Assembly (NCBI RefSeq): GCF_003234965.1 | Contig: NZ_QKVK01000008.1 | Span: 124,001-188,000 of the forward strand | Length of the DNA stretch: 64,000 bases | Direction of reading: 5' to 3' | DNA from: Aestuariivirga litoralis | Lineage (GTDB): Bacteria; Pseudomonadota; Alphaproteobacteria; Rhizobiales; Aestuariivirgaceae | Shown here: positions 1 through 10,700 of the stretch, piece after piece | Position numbering within the stretch: position 1 is the first letter of the stretch | Layout: every line of letters starts with the position of its first letter | Made by a program: the position numbers and the translations under genes | The notes under the pieces: model-generated | Told to the model about the DNA's origin: nothing | Database searches by the model: none | What the model saw: only the letters and a program-made list of their open reading frames with translations

Positions 1-2610
1 CCATTTCTCGTACCAACTCCTGGCGGCGCCGGTTCCACGGAGCTTGTCGAAACGGCCTTGGTTCGTTGCGCTTAGAAAGACAGGGCGAGGGCCACCCTTG
101 GCCATCCGGGGCATCCATTCGCCCCGCCCACCGAGACTTATCAATTTGAAGTGGTTCTCGTCCTGGGCGTACTCGATCAACATTGGATGCATGACGCCGC
201 CGCGTTGCCGCATGTGGGTGAGCATACCCCAGAGCCACTGGGAGATCTGCTTGCCGGACAACTCCCGTATACCGAGGCGCTCGCCGAACACCGGCAGAAG
301 GTTCGCGGTCACGCGTTCGACGCGCTCCCAGGGAACGGTCAGCACGGCCTTGCCGATACGTTCTAGGGAGCGGCCGCGCTGGCTCTGATAGGTGAGGTCG
401 GAGAACAGCTGCCAGAGCAGGCGTTTCTTGACCTTGTCGGGCAGACGCGAGCCGGCTGGCAGCGCCTCGTTTGTGCGGAGCTCGCTCCAGCCGCGCTGCC
501 AGGTCATGTCGGGTGCCAGGAACTCGGCGACGAGTGTTTCCTTCGGCATGCACAGGACGGAACCGGCCGAGGTGAACTGCGCTTCGGCCAGTTCCAGCAC
601 CTTGCTCCAGTTCTTTCCCGAAGCGCCCATCATATCGAGGCTTTGAACCCATGCGGTACGGACGTTGTTCTGCCAGGTGCGCGCGCCGAAGAAGCCAGCC
701 CGGTGAGCGGCGTCCTGAACGGAATCGGAGAACGCGATGAGCTTCTTGTCGTCATTGAAAAGGCTTGCCCAGGAGGCATCGATGACCTGCGCGCCGAGCG
801 TGGCGTTGCGTGCGCCGAGCAGGATCAGTGCCCCATGCGCACCACAGCTGGGACAAGTGTCGTCATGGCGGGTGATGTTGGCGCCTTGGCGTTGAATTTG
901 CCTTGAGCCAGTGGCGAGGAACACACCCAACAGCTCGCGCTGGCCGCATCCGCCGCAGATGTCGGCCCCGTTTTGCAACGTCCCGCAGGACGTGCAGAGC
1001 TGCTTGCGGATGCCGTCAGCGTGGTCCCCAGTCTCGCTTTCGAGGGCATAGATGCGCACGGCTTCCGGATCCTGGCGGAACCAGGCTTCGTAGATCTTGT
1101 CGAGTTCGGAAGAAAGTTTCGGATGTGCCGGGGGTCGGCGCGAGAGCCAACCCGTCGTGCGGCACTGGTTGCATTGAAGGAGCGGAAGATAGACGCCGCC
1201 TCTGTCGGCCGGAAGATCGCGCTCGGGTACCAGCCGCAGCTCGGCAGAGTTCCTGACGACCTTGCTGACCATGCGCCTCAGCTCGCGGACCCATAGCTGC
1301 ATGCGCAAGGTGACGAGCGGCAGATTGTTCTCGCGGAGTGCCCATGCGACGAGGACGAGCAGGGCGTCGAGCACCTTCTCCACCTCCTGCGGCGTGGCCG
1401 TGGGCATACTGCGGGCGAAGGACTGCTTGAGGTCGGAATAGGGCACTACTCCGCTACGCAAGAGCTTCAGCAGGTTGACGAAAAGTTGGTGCTGCTTCAG
1501 CCGCTCGCCGAGGCTGCGTCGCCACGCCCGGTCCTTCACGTCCGCTGGCGCGGCCTCGCCATTGAAGAAAAGGGGATACCATGCCTGCACTGCTGCCTCG
1601 GGGCTGGCATAGGCATCGGGCGACAGGACTGGCACTAGGGCAGGCTGGAAGAGGAACATGTATTCGACGGTCGCTTCGTCGAGGAAGGAGGCGACCGACC
1701 GTCGGTTCTCCATGATAACCGAATCCGTGTCGAAAGCAGTGCTGAAGATCTGGCGGGCGTAGTCACGCAGTGCGGTGGTATCGTTACCGTGACCGAGCGT
1801 AGCCGAGGTGCCGGCGCAGATCAGATGGTCCTCAGGAATCTTTAGACGGGCGCGGAGGCGCCTCAAGAGAAGTGCGAGATCGGTTCCCTGGGCACCGTCA
1901 AAGGTGTGGAGCTCATCGACCACAACGTAGCGCAGTGTCTCGGGGCCGTTAGACTCCCACAGCTGCCGGTCTTTCGGGCGCAGCATGAGGTAGTCGAGCA
2001 TCTTGTAGTTGGTGAGCAGGATGTCCGGCGGGTTCTTGCGCAGTGTGTCCCGGTCGGTGATCACGTGGGTGGGCGCCATGAGCATGCCCTCGCCGGGGTT
2101 GGCAACGGATCCGCCCACATACAGGCCCACGCGCAGCTGCTTGAAGGCAGGGATGCTGTCGACCAGCTCGGCGATACGGCGCGCCTGGTCGGTTGCAAGG
2201 GCGTTCATGGGATAGATGATGAGGGCCTTGATGCCCTTCTCGCCGCCTGCCCGGGCGCGTGCCGCATGGTCGAGCACGGGATAGAGAAAGCATTCCGTCT
2301 TGCCGCTGCCCGTGCCGGTGGCGATGAGCGTGCTGAGTGCCCTGTGGCGGGAGGAAAGCCGCTCCCACGCCTTTTCCTGATGATCATGGGCGGGGTGCTG
2401 GGTCTGGAAGTCCGCAAAGAACGTGCGCCCGGCCTTGCCCGGCACGAAGGGCAGGCCCACCTGCACATAGGGTCCCTTGAGCCATTGGGTCTCATCCTCG
2501 GCAAAACGCGTCATCAGCCCCTGGAAGAAGCGGTCGCCCGGCTCATAGGCGGCCATCAGGAACTGCTTCAGGCTGGTGCGGATGTCACGCGCGAGGAGGG
2601 AGGGCAGCAT
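1..2610 (-). CDS. Large DEAD/DEAH-box helicase with Cys-rich zinc region (3' end outside window)
   Basis: The 870 visible codons stay open to the window edge. Walker A TGTGSGKTE lies near residue 95, the DELH Walker B near 230, motif III TSAT near 265, and the helicase C-terminal block FSDSVQDAAHRAGFF near 622. Between them sit Cys pairs of a zinc-binding region: CNQC near 480, CTSC near 538, CGGC near 551 and CPSC near 585. This resembles the very long DUF1998-type helicases of defence islands, so a DUF1998 C-terminus is expected beyond position 1 (inference). The ATG at 2610 is chosen because the next upstream codons run into the methylase gene, which stops 21 bases earlier. It is last of three minus-strand genes with the methylase and an SNF2 helicase, suggesting one complex acting on foreign DNA. 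It differs from the DrmA-type helicase at 47003-50161. Confidence 0.85.
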   Translation of the reverse strand, partial: MLPSLLARDIRTSLKQFLMAAYEPGDRFFQGLMTRFAEDETQWLKGPYVQVGLPFVPGKAGRTFFADFQTQHPAHDHQEKAWERLSSRHRALSTLIATGTGSGKTECFLYPVLDHAARARAGGEKGIKALIIYPMNALATDQARRIAELVDSIPAFKQLRVGLYVGGSVANPGEGMLMAPTHVITDRDTLRKNPPDILLTNYKMLDYLMLRPKDRQLWESNGPETLRYVVVDELHTFDGAQGTDLALLLRRLRARLKIPEDHLICAGTSATLGHGNDTTALRDYARQIFSTAFDTDSVIMENRRSVASFLDEATVEYMFLFQPALVPVLSPDAYASPEAAVQAWYPLFFNGEAAPADVKDRAWRRSLGERLKQHQLFVNLLKLLRSGVVPYSDLKQSFARSMPTATPQEVEKVLDALLVLVAWALRENNLPLVTLRMQLWVRELRRMVSKVVRNSAELRLVPERDLPADRGGVYLPLLQCNQCRTTGWLSRRPPAHPKLSSELDKIYEAWFRQDPEAVRIYALESETGDHADGIRKQLCTSCGTLQNGADICGGCGQRELLGVFLATGSRQIQRQGANITRHDDTCPSCGAHGALILLGARNATLGAQVIDASWASLFNDDKKLIAFSDSVQDAAHRAGFFGARTWQNNVRTAWVQSLDMMGASGKNWSKVLELAEAQFTSAGSVLCMPKETLVAEFLAPDMTWQRGWSELRTNEALPAGSRLPDKVKKRLLWQLFSDLTYQSQRGRSLERIGKAVLTVPWERVERVTANLLPVFGERLGIRELSGKQISQWLWGMLTHMRQRGGVMHPMLIEYAQDENHFKLISLGGRGEWMPRMAKGGPRPVFLSATNQGRFDKLRGTGAARSWYEKW

Positions 2611-2630
2611 GTGGTCACGTTCCCATGGGA

Positions 2631-5600
2631 TCAGGCGGCGATTTCGGAGGAGGCACGTGACTCGAAATGCGCCCAGGCGAGGCGATAATCGGCTTCGCGG
2701 TTAGCGAGCACGAAAGGCGCCACATAGCGCCGTTCCACCACGCGGGGGCCGCCGGGCTGCGTATCATCGCTGACCCACTGCGTGACGACGGTGCCATCGG
2801 GCACGAGGAACTTGCCCTCCTTGTACAGGTCTTCCCAGCCGAAATTGCCCTCGCGGGACTTGCCGTCAGGCGTCTGGATGCGCGTCTTCGGGGTCTTCTT
2901 TCCACCCTTGCGGGGAAGGCCCACGCCCACAAGGCCCTTGCTGATGGTGAAGACGATCCGGCCCCTCATGTCATACCAGGTGTCGCGCTCATATTGCTGC
3001 ATCACTGGGAACTGGACGCGGTAGATCAACAACAGCTCATCGAGCGTGAGGCCCAGCGCTTGCGCCACCAAAACATCGATCTCCAACAGCGCCATTCGTC
3101 GGGCATAGTCGCTGCGCAGCGCGCAATCGCGTGTCCATGTGCTTGTGAGGTTCTGCCAGAAGTCCCCCGATAGACGCGGATTGTCAGGCTGGCTCCAAGT
3201 CTGGTCGGTGAATGTGAGGTCGAAGACTTCTTCCCACAGAGGGGCATAGTGGGTGGTGAGGCAGTTGAGAACGAGGGCGCGTGCAGCAAGTTGCGTAACT
3301 TCGACAATAGGTAGTCGCTCGAGCGTCGATTCAGCTAAATCCGAATACCCAGTAGCCTTTATCATAAAATCCGAAATAATCGAAGCCATGGACCCAGCAA
3401 TCGCCGCAATGACCCCAGGCTCTTCGATGCCAAGACTTAATACCGTGTCTATGTGCACGACGTATTGGGGTAGAATTGCTGCGGTGAGCGTTCTCTCTCC
3501 TGATATCGAAAGTCTTCGCCTAAAGCATATCCTGAAAAACTGATCCATCCGGGAACCCGTCCCCCATGGCGCGGACGGAATCTTTGCATCAAAAGCGGGG
3601 TTGACGCGATTCGCTCTGAACTTCGACCGCGGCAGATAGCTCTCGGTACTTTCGCTCAGATCAACCGGCAGAAACGCTCTATGTGTCTTGCAAACGCGCA
3701 TTGGAGTTTGCGAAAAAGCGTTTGCAACATTTACTTGTGGCCCACAGAGAACTAGATGATCCGCCTTTGATGGAAATTCGGTTAATCCCCCGGCTTGCCT
3801 TTCTATCAATCGGGCATCTTCAGAAGCTGTTTCACCAAACATCTGCGTGCTCAGGTAGGGAATTTGAAGTGTCTTTAGCTTGTTTTTGTAGAGCTCGATT
3901 TTTGTGAGTGTATTGACGATATTTGAGCTGAACACAGGTAATATCCGTGTATCGAGCGGATCAGCTTCCGGATCATATACATCGCGGAAGAGAGTTAAAA
4001 TGTTTCGATCTACCTTGATAACTCGACTGCTGTGTCCTGACAGGTTCCATGATCCATTCTGATCTTTAAGGCCTCCAGTGGGGTCACCAACAGTTGTCAC
4101 GTAACAATCGTCAATGGTCTTCGGATGAAACAGATTGGCAATAAAATCAAAACAAGGTGTTTGTCGCTTGGAGAGGATATTGATGCAATAGCGACGAGTA
4201 TTTCCGATAGGAAAAAGTTTCATCTCGTTCTGAAATAGAAAAGCAGATCGGAGACGATGGTATAGCTCTCGCCGAAGCATAGTTCCGTTAGTATCTTCAA
4301 ATGGGCCGAAGGGACACAATATGGCAACTACACCATTGGTTTGGGCAAGCCCCCAGCTCTTTGGCAAAAAGCATTTATAGAGATTCGCTGCCGAACCGTC
4401 CATGATTGAGTAGTTTTGGATTGATCCAAGAAACGACTGCGTGCCCTGCGCCTCCTCTAACTCTTCCGTCCATGCTTGCTTCAGCCCAGGAAACAGACTG
4501 AATGCTGCCGACCGGCGCTTTGTGAGTTCAGTGGCGCTGAATTTGCGGATGGCGAAGAGTGGATTGTATTCGCCAAGTATTCCAGCCTCCTTCCACTCCA
4601 CCCTCAGCCAGGGTGGATTTCCGAGAATGAGGTCGAAGCCGCCGCGCTGGCGGAGGATGTCGGTAAAGAATAAGGGCCAGTGCATGAAGCGGCGACTGGC
4701 GGCGATTTCCTCGACGAGGACTATGCGCGGGAACACATCACGCAGCTTGCTGATGCGCAGCTGGCCCAGCCGGTCATGCAGCTTCGACGCTTCTTCTGTG
4801 ATGGTCAGGCCGGGTTGCGGGTCAAACCCGTCGAAGCTCGGCTGCGCCTTCGGCGCGAACTCCTGCTTGCGGGGTGGGGCAGGCTGGGGCGCATCGAACA
4901 CGAAGCCGGGTTCCGGCGAGATGTCCATCACATTGCCTTCGAGGATGGCACCCAGTTCCATCAACCACATCTCACGGCTGGGCAACTCGCTGCTGCGCGT
5001 GATGGGCCAGAACCACAGCGCACACCAGTAGTCCATCACCAGCTTCAGCCGCCGGAAGGGCGTGGCGAGATCGCCATCCTCGTTGAAGAGGCCCTTCTTC
5101 CGGATTGCATCCTTCTCCGCACGTGGGGTGATGGTGCCTGCGGGCTTCGTGGTGTGCGGCCACACATCCACCGGGTCTTCCGTGCGCTCCCGGTCTCGCG
5201 CCACGGCCCTGGTGTGCTCGTCCCACAGTTCCTCTACCTTGGCGCTGAGCTGCAACAGCCGATCTGTCTCATGCGGCTCGAGCGGTGCACAGAAGGTCTT
5301 GCGCCACTCCTTCAGCCGCACGAAATCCTGCGGGTAGAGCGCCTTGGCATTCTTGTCCGTATAGTCAGACATGCCGGGATCGGGCAGCAGGAAGTGCCAG
5401 ATTTCATCGGCCCTGCGCGGCGCGTCACGAGTGACGTCGCGCGGTGCCGTCTCGTGCCACTTTGGTTCGGCGCGCTTGCCCAGGCTGCCGATGGCATAGG
5501 CCTGTTCCCGCGCGCCGATGAGGCTGTTGCCGGGAAAGAGCTGATAGCCGAACCACGGGACGCGGGCGGGAAGGGGGCGGCCCTTCTCATCCGTCTCGCC

Positions 5601-7700
5601 ATAGATGGCGTTGAGCCAGAGCGAGACTTCCGCCAGTTCCACCGCCACGGGGTTGAGGTCGACGCCGAACACATTGCGGTCGGCCAGCACCATGCGGACC
5701 TTCTGCAGCTCCTGCGCATAGTCATCGTGTGGAATGCGGCGGCCGAGCTCCTCCTGCTTCCGGATGAGATAGGCCTCCGCCAGCTGGTTGACGGCCTCGT
5801 TGAGGAACGCGGCACTTCCCATTGCCGGTTCGCAGACGGTGAGGCTGAGAATGTCATCGGCGCAGGTCACCCGCTCGCTGGCGAGAAGCTCCTTCAGCGC
5901 ATATTTCACCAGGCACTGGGTGAGTACCTGCGGGGTGTAATAGCTGGCACTCTTTTCGCGGTCCCGCCCGGCCAGGCGGTAGATGAAGCTGTCCTTGGGG
6001 TGGCTGCGCAGTTTCTTGTAGCCGTTCTCGTCGTAATCGTGGACGCGCTCATCCTCGGTGTATTCGGGGAGGCGGCTGGCAGTCACGAACCATGCGTTTG
6101 CAAGCTTGTCGCCGTCCTCCTGTCCTGCATGCCCTTTTTTGCTGTGGAAGGAATCGCCCTCGCCTTCTTCGGCCTCGTCATCGGAACCGGACTCCTCACC
6201 TTCCTCCTCATCGCCCACTGCGGCGGTTGCCTTAGCGCTTTCCTTCGAGGGCTTGACCTCATACAGGGTCTCGGCAGCAAAGAATCCACGGTAGCTTAGA
6301 AGCGCTTCATAGACGGCCCCAAGCTGGTTGATCGAAAGAAGCTGATAGCTCACCCTCCCGCTGCGCCCTCCCTTGCCCTTACCCCGTGTGAGCGACAGCA
6401 GCCGAATGACGCGCTGCCAGACATGGTTGGGGAACACGACCTTGCGGAGTAGCGGCAGTGCGGAGTCGTCGAACAGGCGGCTGTCGAGCGGTGCCAGCGC
6501 GAAGGTCTCACGAGCACTTGAATGCTTGCCAAGCTCATGCTGCACGGGCTCACCCAGCCCACAGCCCTGCGCCACGAGCCGGAACAGCTGGCGCAACGTG
6601 GCATCGAAATAGGAGCCATTGCGTGCCTGCTGGGTGAGGAGCGGCTGCATCTCCAGCTCGCGCAGGCTCTGCAGGCTGTAGCCCTTCAGATAGATCTCGC
6701 TCTTGCCGATCGGCACGTAGCCGAGCTCCGGCCGTGCCTCGATATAGAACATGAAGAGCAGGCGGTAGACGAGGCGTAGGCACTCGAGGCTCAGATCTGA
6801 TGCTTCCAGCTGGTCCTTGCCGCTGTAGAAGCCCTTCTTGGCCGCTGCCGCCCGATCGCGCAGCTGCAAGGCCGCTTCGTTGCCCAGAATTTCGATGGCT
6901 TCGCGGAGCGCGTATTTCAGGTCTTCGCTGACGCCATAGGCATGCTTGTGGGCGTTCTCGTCGAGGCTTTCGAGAAGGCTTGCGCCTTTTGCAGGCGCCA
7001 GGCTCTCGCGGTGCAGCAGCGCCGCGCATGCCTTCAAAGTATCGGGATCCTTGCGATCGAGGATTTCCTTCCAGTCGAACCGCAGTGCGCGGCTGCTCGG
7101 CCATTTGTAGCGGTCTATCAGCAGCCACTCGTCAAGCCCTGCCAGCAGCACATAGCGCGGCGGCGCTTCGCTGCCGAATACGGCATCCGTCAGAAGATCG
7201 GCCCAGCTCTGGTCCCTGAGGTTCTTCGGCACTCCGCTCTCGCCATAAAGCAGGGGATGAAGCTTCTGGTCGAGCAGCGCGTCTTCCTTCACCCCAGGCT
7301 CAAAGGCCGGAAAGACGGCAAGGCCCGGCAGCTGCGCGTGCCAGACCGGCAGCGGCATGCCGGCCGCTATCTCTATGAGCCGAGGCAGGCCGGTCGGGGC
7401 CTCATAGCCCAGCGCACCGAGCAGGTCGACCTGGAGCCGGGTGAAGCCATCCCACAGCGACCGGGCATCCTGATCGCCGCTGGCCAACCGCTCGCGCATC
7501 CTGAACCAGCCTTGTGCAAGTCCCCGCAGGCGGTTGTGTGGCGCGCGGTGGGCCGCATCGCCGGGGTGGGCCTTCTCTTCCTCTTCCCATAGATCCAGAC
7601 GGGCGCGGATGTCCCCCTTGAACACTTCTGTCAGATAATGGTGGCTGTAGAACTCGTTGACATTCTCGATGCCGGGGAAGGTCTGCACGGCGTCAATCAT
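2631..7700 (-). CDS. Very large N6-adenine DNA methylase (Eco57I/DrmMI-like)
   Basis: At 1689 residues this is longer than typical PglX-like methylases of about 1,200. SAM-binding motif I appears as CEPAMGSAAFLNEAV near residue 623, followed by VDLNPVAVELAEVSLWLNAI, and catalytic motif IV is the intact NPPW (DLILGNPPWLRVEW) near 1027. An acidic low-complexity stretch rich in E, D and S lies near residues 490-530, just before the methylase core, and may be a linker. The segment after NPPW (about residues 1050-1470) should hold target recognition, and its DNA (about 3290-4540) is visibly richer in A and T than the rest of the gene. The gene overlaps the upstream SNF2 gene by 4 bases and is followed by the long helicase. 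It probably marks self DNA for a DISARM- or BREX-like system; a combined methylase-nuclease role is possible but no nuclease motif is evident. Confidence 0.88.
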   Translation of the reverse strand: MIDAVQTFPGIENVNEFYSHHYLTEVFKGDIRARLDLWEEEEKAHPGDAAHRAPHNRLRGLAQGWFRMRERLASGDQDARSLWDGFTRLQVDLLGALGYEAPTGLPRLIEIAAGMPLPVWHAQLPGLAVFPAFEPGVKEDALLDQKLHPLLYGESGVPKNLRDQSWADLLTDAVFGSEAPPRYVLLAGLDEWLLIDRYKWPSSRALRFDWKEILDRKDPDTLKACAALLHRESLAPAKGASLLESLDENAHKHAYGVSEDLKYALREAIEILGNEAALQLRDRAAAAKKGFYSGKDQLEASDLSLECLRLVYRLLFMFYIEARPELGYVPIGKSEIYLKGYSLQSLRELEMQPLLTQQARNGSYFDATLRQLFRLVAQGCGLGEPVQHELGKHSSARETFALAPLDSRLFDDSALPLLRKVVFPNHVWQRVIRLLSLTRGKGKGGRSGRVSYQLLSINQLGAVYEALLSYRGFFAAETLYEVKPSKESAKATAAVGDEEEGEESGSDDEAEEGEGDSFHSKKGHAGQEDGDKLANAWFVTASRLPEYTEDERVHDYDENGYKKLRSHPKDSFIYRLAGRDREKSASYYTPQVLTQCLVKYALKELLASERVTCADDILSLTVCEPAMGSAAFLNEAVNQLAEAYLIRKQEELGRRIPHDDYAQELQKVRMVLADRNVFGVDLNPVAVELAEVSLWLNAIYGETDEKGRPLPARVPWFGYQLFPGNSLIGAREQAYAIGSLGKRAEPKWHETAPRDVTRDAPRRADEIWHFLLPDPGMSDYTDKNAKALYPQDFVRLKEWRKTFCAPLEPHETDRLLQLSAKVEELWDEHTRAVARDRERTEDPVDVWPHTTKPAGTITPRAEKDAIRKKGLFNEDGDLATPFRRLKLVMDYWCALWFWPITRSSELPSREMWLMELGAILEGNVMDISPEPGFVFDAPQPAPPRKQEFAPKAQPSFDGFDPQPGLTITEEASKLHDRLGQLRISKLRDVFPRIVLVEEIAASRRFMHWPLFFTDILRQRGGFDLILGNPPWLRVEWKEAGILGEYNPLFAIRKFSATELTKRRSAAFSLFPGLKQAWTEELEEAQGTQSFLGSIQNYSIMDGSAANLYKCFLPKSWGLAQTNGVVAILCPFGPFEDTNGTMLRRELYHRLRSAFLFQNEMKLFPIGNTRRYCINILSKRQTPCFDFIANLFHPKTIDDCYVTTVGDPTGGLKDQNGSWNLSGHSSRVIKVDRNILTLFRDVYDPEADPLDTRILPVFSSNIVNTLTKIELYKNKLKTLQIPYLSTQMFGETASEDARLIERQAGGLTEFPSKADHLVLCGPQVNVANAFSQTPMRVCKTHRAFLPVDLSESTESYLPRSKFRANRVNPAFDAKIPSAPWGTGSRMDQFFRICFRRRLSISGERTLTAAILPQYVVHIDTVLSLGIEEPGVIAAIAGSMASIISDFMIKATGYSDLAESTLERLPIVEVTQLAARALVLNCLTTHYAPLWEEVFDLTFTDQTWSQPDNPRLSGDFWQNLTSTWTRDCALRSDYARRMALLEIDVLVAQALGLTLDELLLIYRVQFPVMQQYERDTWYDMRGRIVFTISKGLVGVGLPRKGGKKTPKTRIQTPDGKSREGNFGWEDLYKEGKFLVPDGTVVTQWVSDDTQPGGPRVVERRYVAPFVLANREADYRLAWAHFESRASSEIAA

Positions 7701-10700
7701 GATGAAGCTCCGGCACGGACGATCTGATCGGGATGGCAGACTGCAAGCATGACCTGAATCCAGGGCTTAGGCTCCGCAGTCAGGGTGTCCTCCACCCAGC
7801 CGCGGTAATCGTCGAAGACCTTGTTGATCTCGCGGCTACGGCGGCTTCGGCGGCTGGCGCGCACCGTTTCCAGCTGCTTTTCGAGATCGAGTTCGAGCTG
7901 GTGGATCTGCCGTTCCTGCATCGCCTTCAGCTCCGCCAGAGTGTTGGCGAGGCGGGCACTCAGATCGGCGGAGAAGCTCCGGCATAGGTCAGCCATGTGC
8001 TGGTCCATCAGGCGGATGGCTCCGGACAGCGCCTGCTGCAGGCTGGTGATGACAGGTCCAGTCCCGCCCGGCCCGCGATTCGGAAGTGCGCCAGCCCTCA
8101 GCCCCGCCCGGCGGATGAACTCCGCAAAGGGCTCGAGCGCAAAGACCCCCGCGCCACGCCGGGTGGCTGCCTGCCAGTCCACGAGCAAGGGTTGCCCCTT
8201 GCGGTTGGGAATGAGGCTCATCAGTACGAATGCCTGCTCATCCGGTGCGATGTTCGGGCTTTGGATGAGGGGCGCACGGTGCCGGCCGAAATGCGTCAAT
8301 ACCCGGTCGCCCAGCCACTCCATGATGGGGTGTTGGGGCCACAAGTATTGCAATGCCGGCCAACTTTCCTCTTCGGACTTAGCCTGTCTTGCCTCTTCGA
8401 TGGCGCGCGCCACCGCATCCTTGTCCGCGCTGAGGTGATACTGCCCGTCGTGAACCTGCGCTTCCCGCGGCAGCTGCTTGAGACGTTCTTCGAGATCCGG
8501 TGGCGGGGTCAGCGAGATCACCTGGCCGCCCGAGTGAGACCAGAACCGGTGCTTCTGTCCCTGGCTGAGTTGCTCCAGGGCAGCCTTGGCATAGGCAAAA
8601 TCGCTTTCAAAAAGGCTGGGGGGCGCTTCGATCTGCTGCATGCTGCGTTCGCCCGCTGAACGTCCGGCGTCTTCAGTCTCGGGTTCAGCAGCAAAGAGGC
8701 GCAGCAGAAACTCGCCTTCGTCGTCTTCCTTGGCCTGGGCCGTCTTGTCGAGAATCGTTTCGAATTCCTCTGCCGATTTGCCAGCGGCCATGATGTCGCT
8801 GACCTTTTCGCTCTCCTTTTCCGCAGAGTGGACACCGAGGAAAATGGAAGGATCGCCGAGGTTCTTTACGGCCTGCTCGTCTTTCTTCTCGAGGATCTCG
8901 AGGATGCGCAGGTCGCCGCGTATCTTCTCACTGGCCGCTTCGGTGAAAAGATAGATGATCTGTGGCTGATGCTTCTGTCCGTAGCGGTCTACACGTCCAT
9001 TGCGCTGCTGGAACACCATGAGTGACCACGGCAAGTCGAAATGGACCAGTCGGTGGCAGAAATAGTGGAGGTTCAACCCTTCGCTGGCGACATCAGAGCA
9101 TAGCAGGATGCGGATCGTGTCATCGCTTCTGCCAAAGCGTTCAACCAGATCCTGCTGCTCGGTATCGCTCATGGCCCCATGCAGCACGGCGATCTGGTTT
9201 GAGTGGAGGCCCAGGTCCTGGCGGAGGTGCTCCAGGAGCCAGTTCAGCGTTTCGATCCGCTCGGAAAAGATCACCAGGCGATCCGCGGTGTTTCCTGCCG
9301 ACCAGCCAAAGGCCGGATCGCGGAGCTGGCCCAGGAGACGCTGGTACTTGCTGAAGCTTGCCGCATCTGGCTCGGCAAGCAGGGCGTCGAGACACGCCTG
9401 GAAGTCCTCCAGGCCGCGAATCTCCTCCCGCTCCGCATCACTTGTCTGTTCCTTGCTGGCGAGCAATTTGATGCGGTTCTCGGTGGATTTGCGAGCGGCT
9501 GCCGGGCTGGAAAACAAGCCCTTCTGCAAGCCGACACGCTGCAGCTCCTGATTCTTTCCCGCCTGATAGCGGCCGGACTGGGTGAAGCGGATGTTCAACA
9601 AGGCCTCGTAGGCGCGTTCTTCCGAGGCGCTCGCCTGCTGGCGCAGGCGCAGAACCGACCGCTCCTGGAAATCATCGGCAACCTGGTCCTTGATGTCCTT
9701 CTTGAACCGTCGGATCACGAGCCCTTTTCCGCTGTAGTCATCCCGAGTGTAGTCATCCGGGTCCGAGATCGACGTAGGATCGAGCAAGGTCATGAGCGAG
9801 GCAAAGCTGCGCGCCGACCCATCATGCGGGGTCGCTGAAAGCAGGATCAGAGTATCAGATCGAGTAGAGAGCTGGCGGGCTAGCCGGGCGCGTCTTGCCA
9901 GGCCCTCTTCGCCGGCGCGTGCGGCCACGTTGTGGCATTCATCAATTACGATGATGTCCCACCAGGCGTTCTCAAGATAATTCCGGTATTCGAGATTGCT
10001 CTTCAGGGTATCGACAGAGATGATCGTGCGATCAAAATAGTTGAAAGGATTGTGGTTTGCTGGAATGCGGTTTCTGACTCTCGCGATTCCCTGGGAATCC
10101 AGCCTGACAAGCGGGATTGAAAACCGGCACCACCATTCTTTCTGGAACTGGGTCAGCATGGCTTTCTGTGTGACTACCAGAATGCGTTTGCCCCGACCAC
10201 GCTGAATGAGTTCAGTTGTGAGGATTGCTGCTTCAAGGGTTTTGCCAAGGCCCACCGCATCGGCGATCAGAAGCCGTGTGCGCGGTTGACGCAGTCCCTG
10301 AATGGCAGGATCGAGCTGATAGGGAACAAGGTTCATCACCGCGAGATGGCCGAGCCTCAGCTTGTCGTCATTCGGCAGGCAGCGCCGCAATGTGCTTTCG
10401 AGGAAGAGCATTGCGGCATCGAAGGAATTGCTCTCGTCCGCCACCAACTCGGTCCGGGCGGGGTCGAGAATCGCAATGTTGTCTTCGAGCTTGGTGAGAA
10501 AAAGGGCAGATCTTCCCTGCACAAGATCTGAAACACCCTCACAGCTCAAAACAAAGCCGCCGTCAGCCGATGTATCAACGCGCTTTACGAGCCATTCCTC
10601 GTTTCGAACTTCAACGCGCGACCCGGGTGCTATAGACGAAAGCATCTTCAGCCCAACCTCTAACGCTGCGGCGACTGCCAAGGGGCTGATCTCAGCAGCA

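Noticed and set aside
1906-2688. 260-codon plus-strand frame
   Set aside because: Opposite the long DEAD/DEAH helicase, whose Walker A and B lie in the minus frame here.
4680-6299. 539-codon plus-strand frame
   Set aside because: It lies wholly opposite the methylase gene, whose motifs are intact; composition is that of an antisense shadow in GC-rich DNA.
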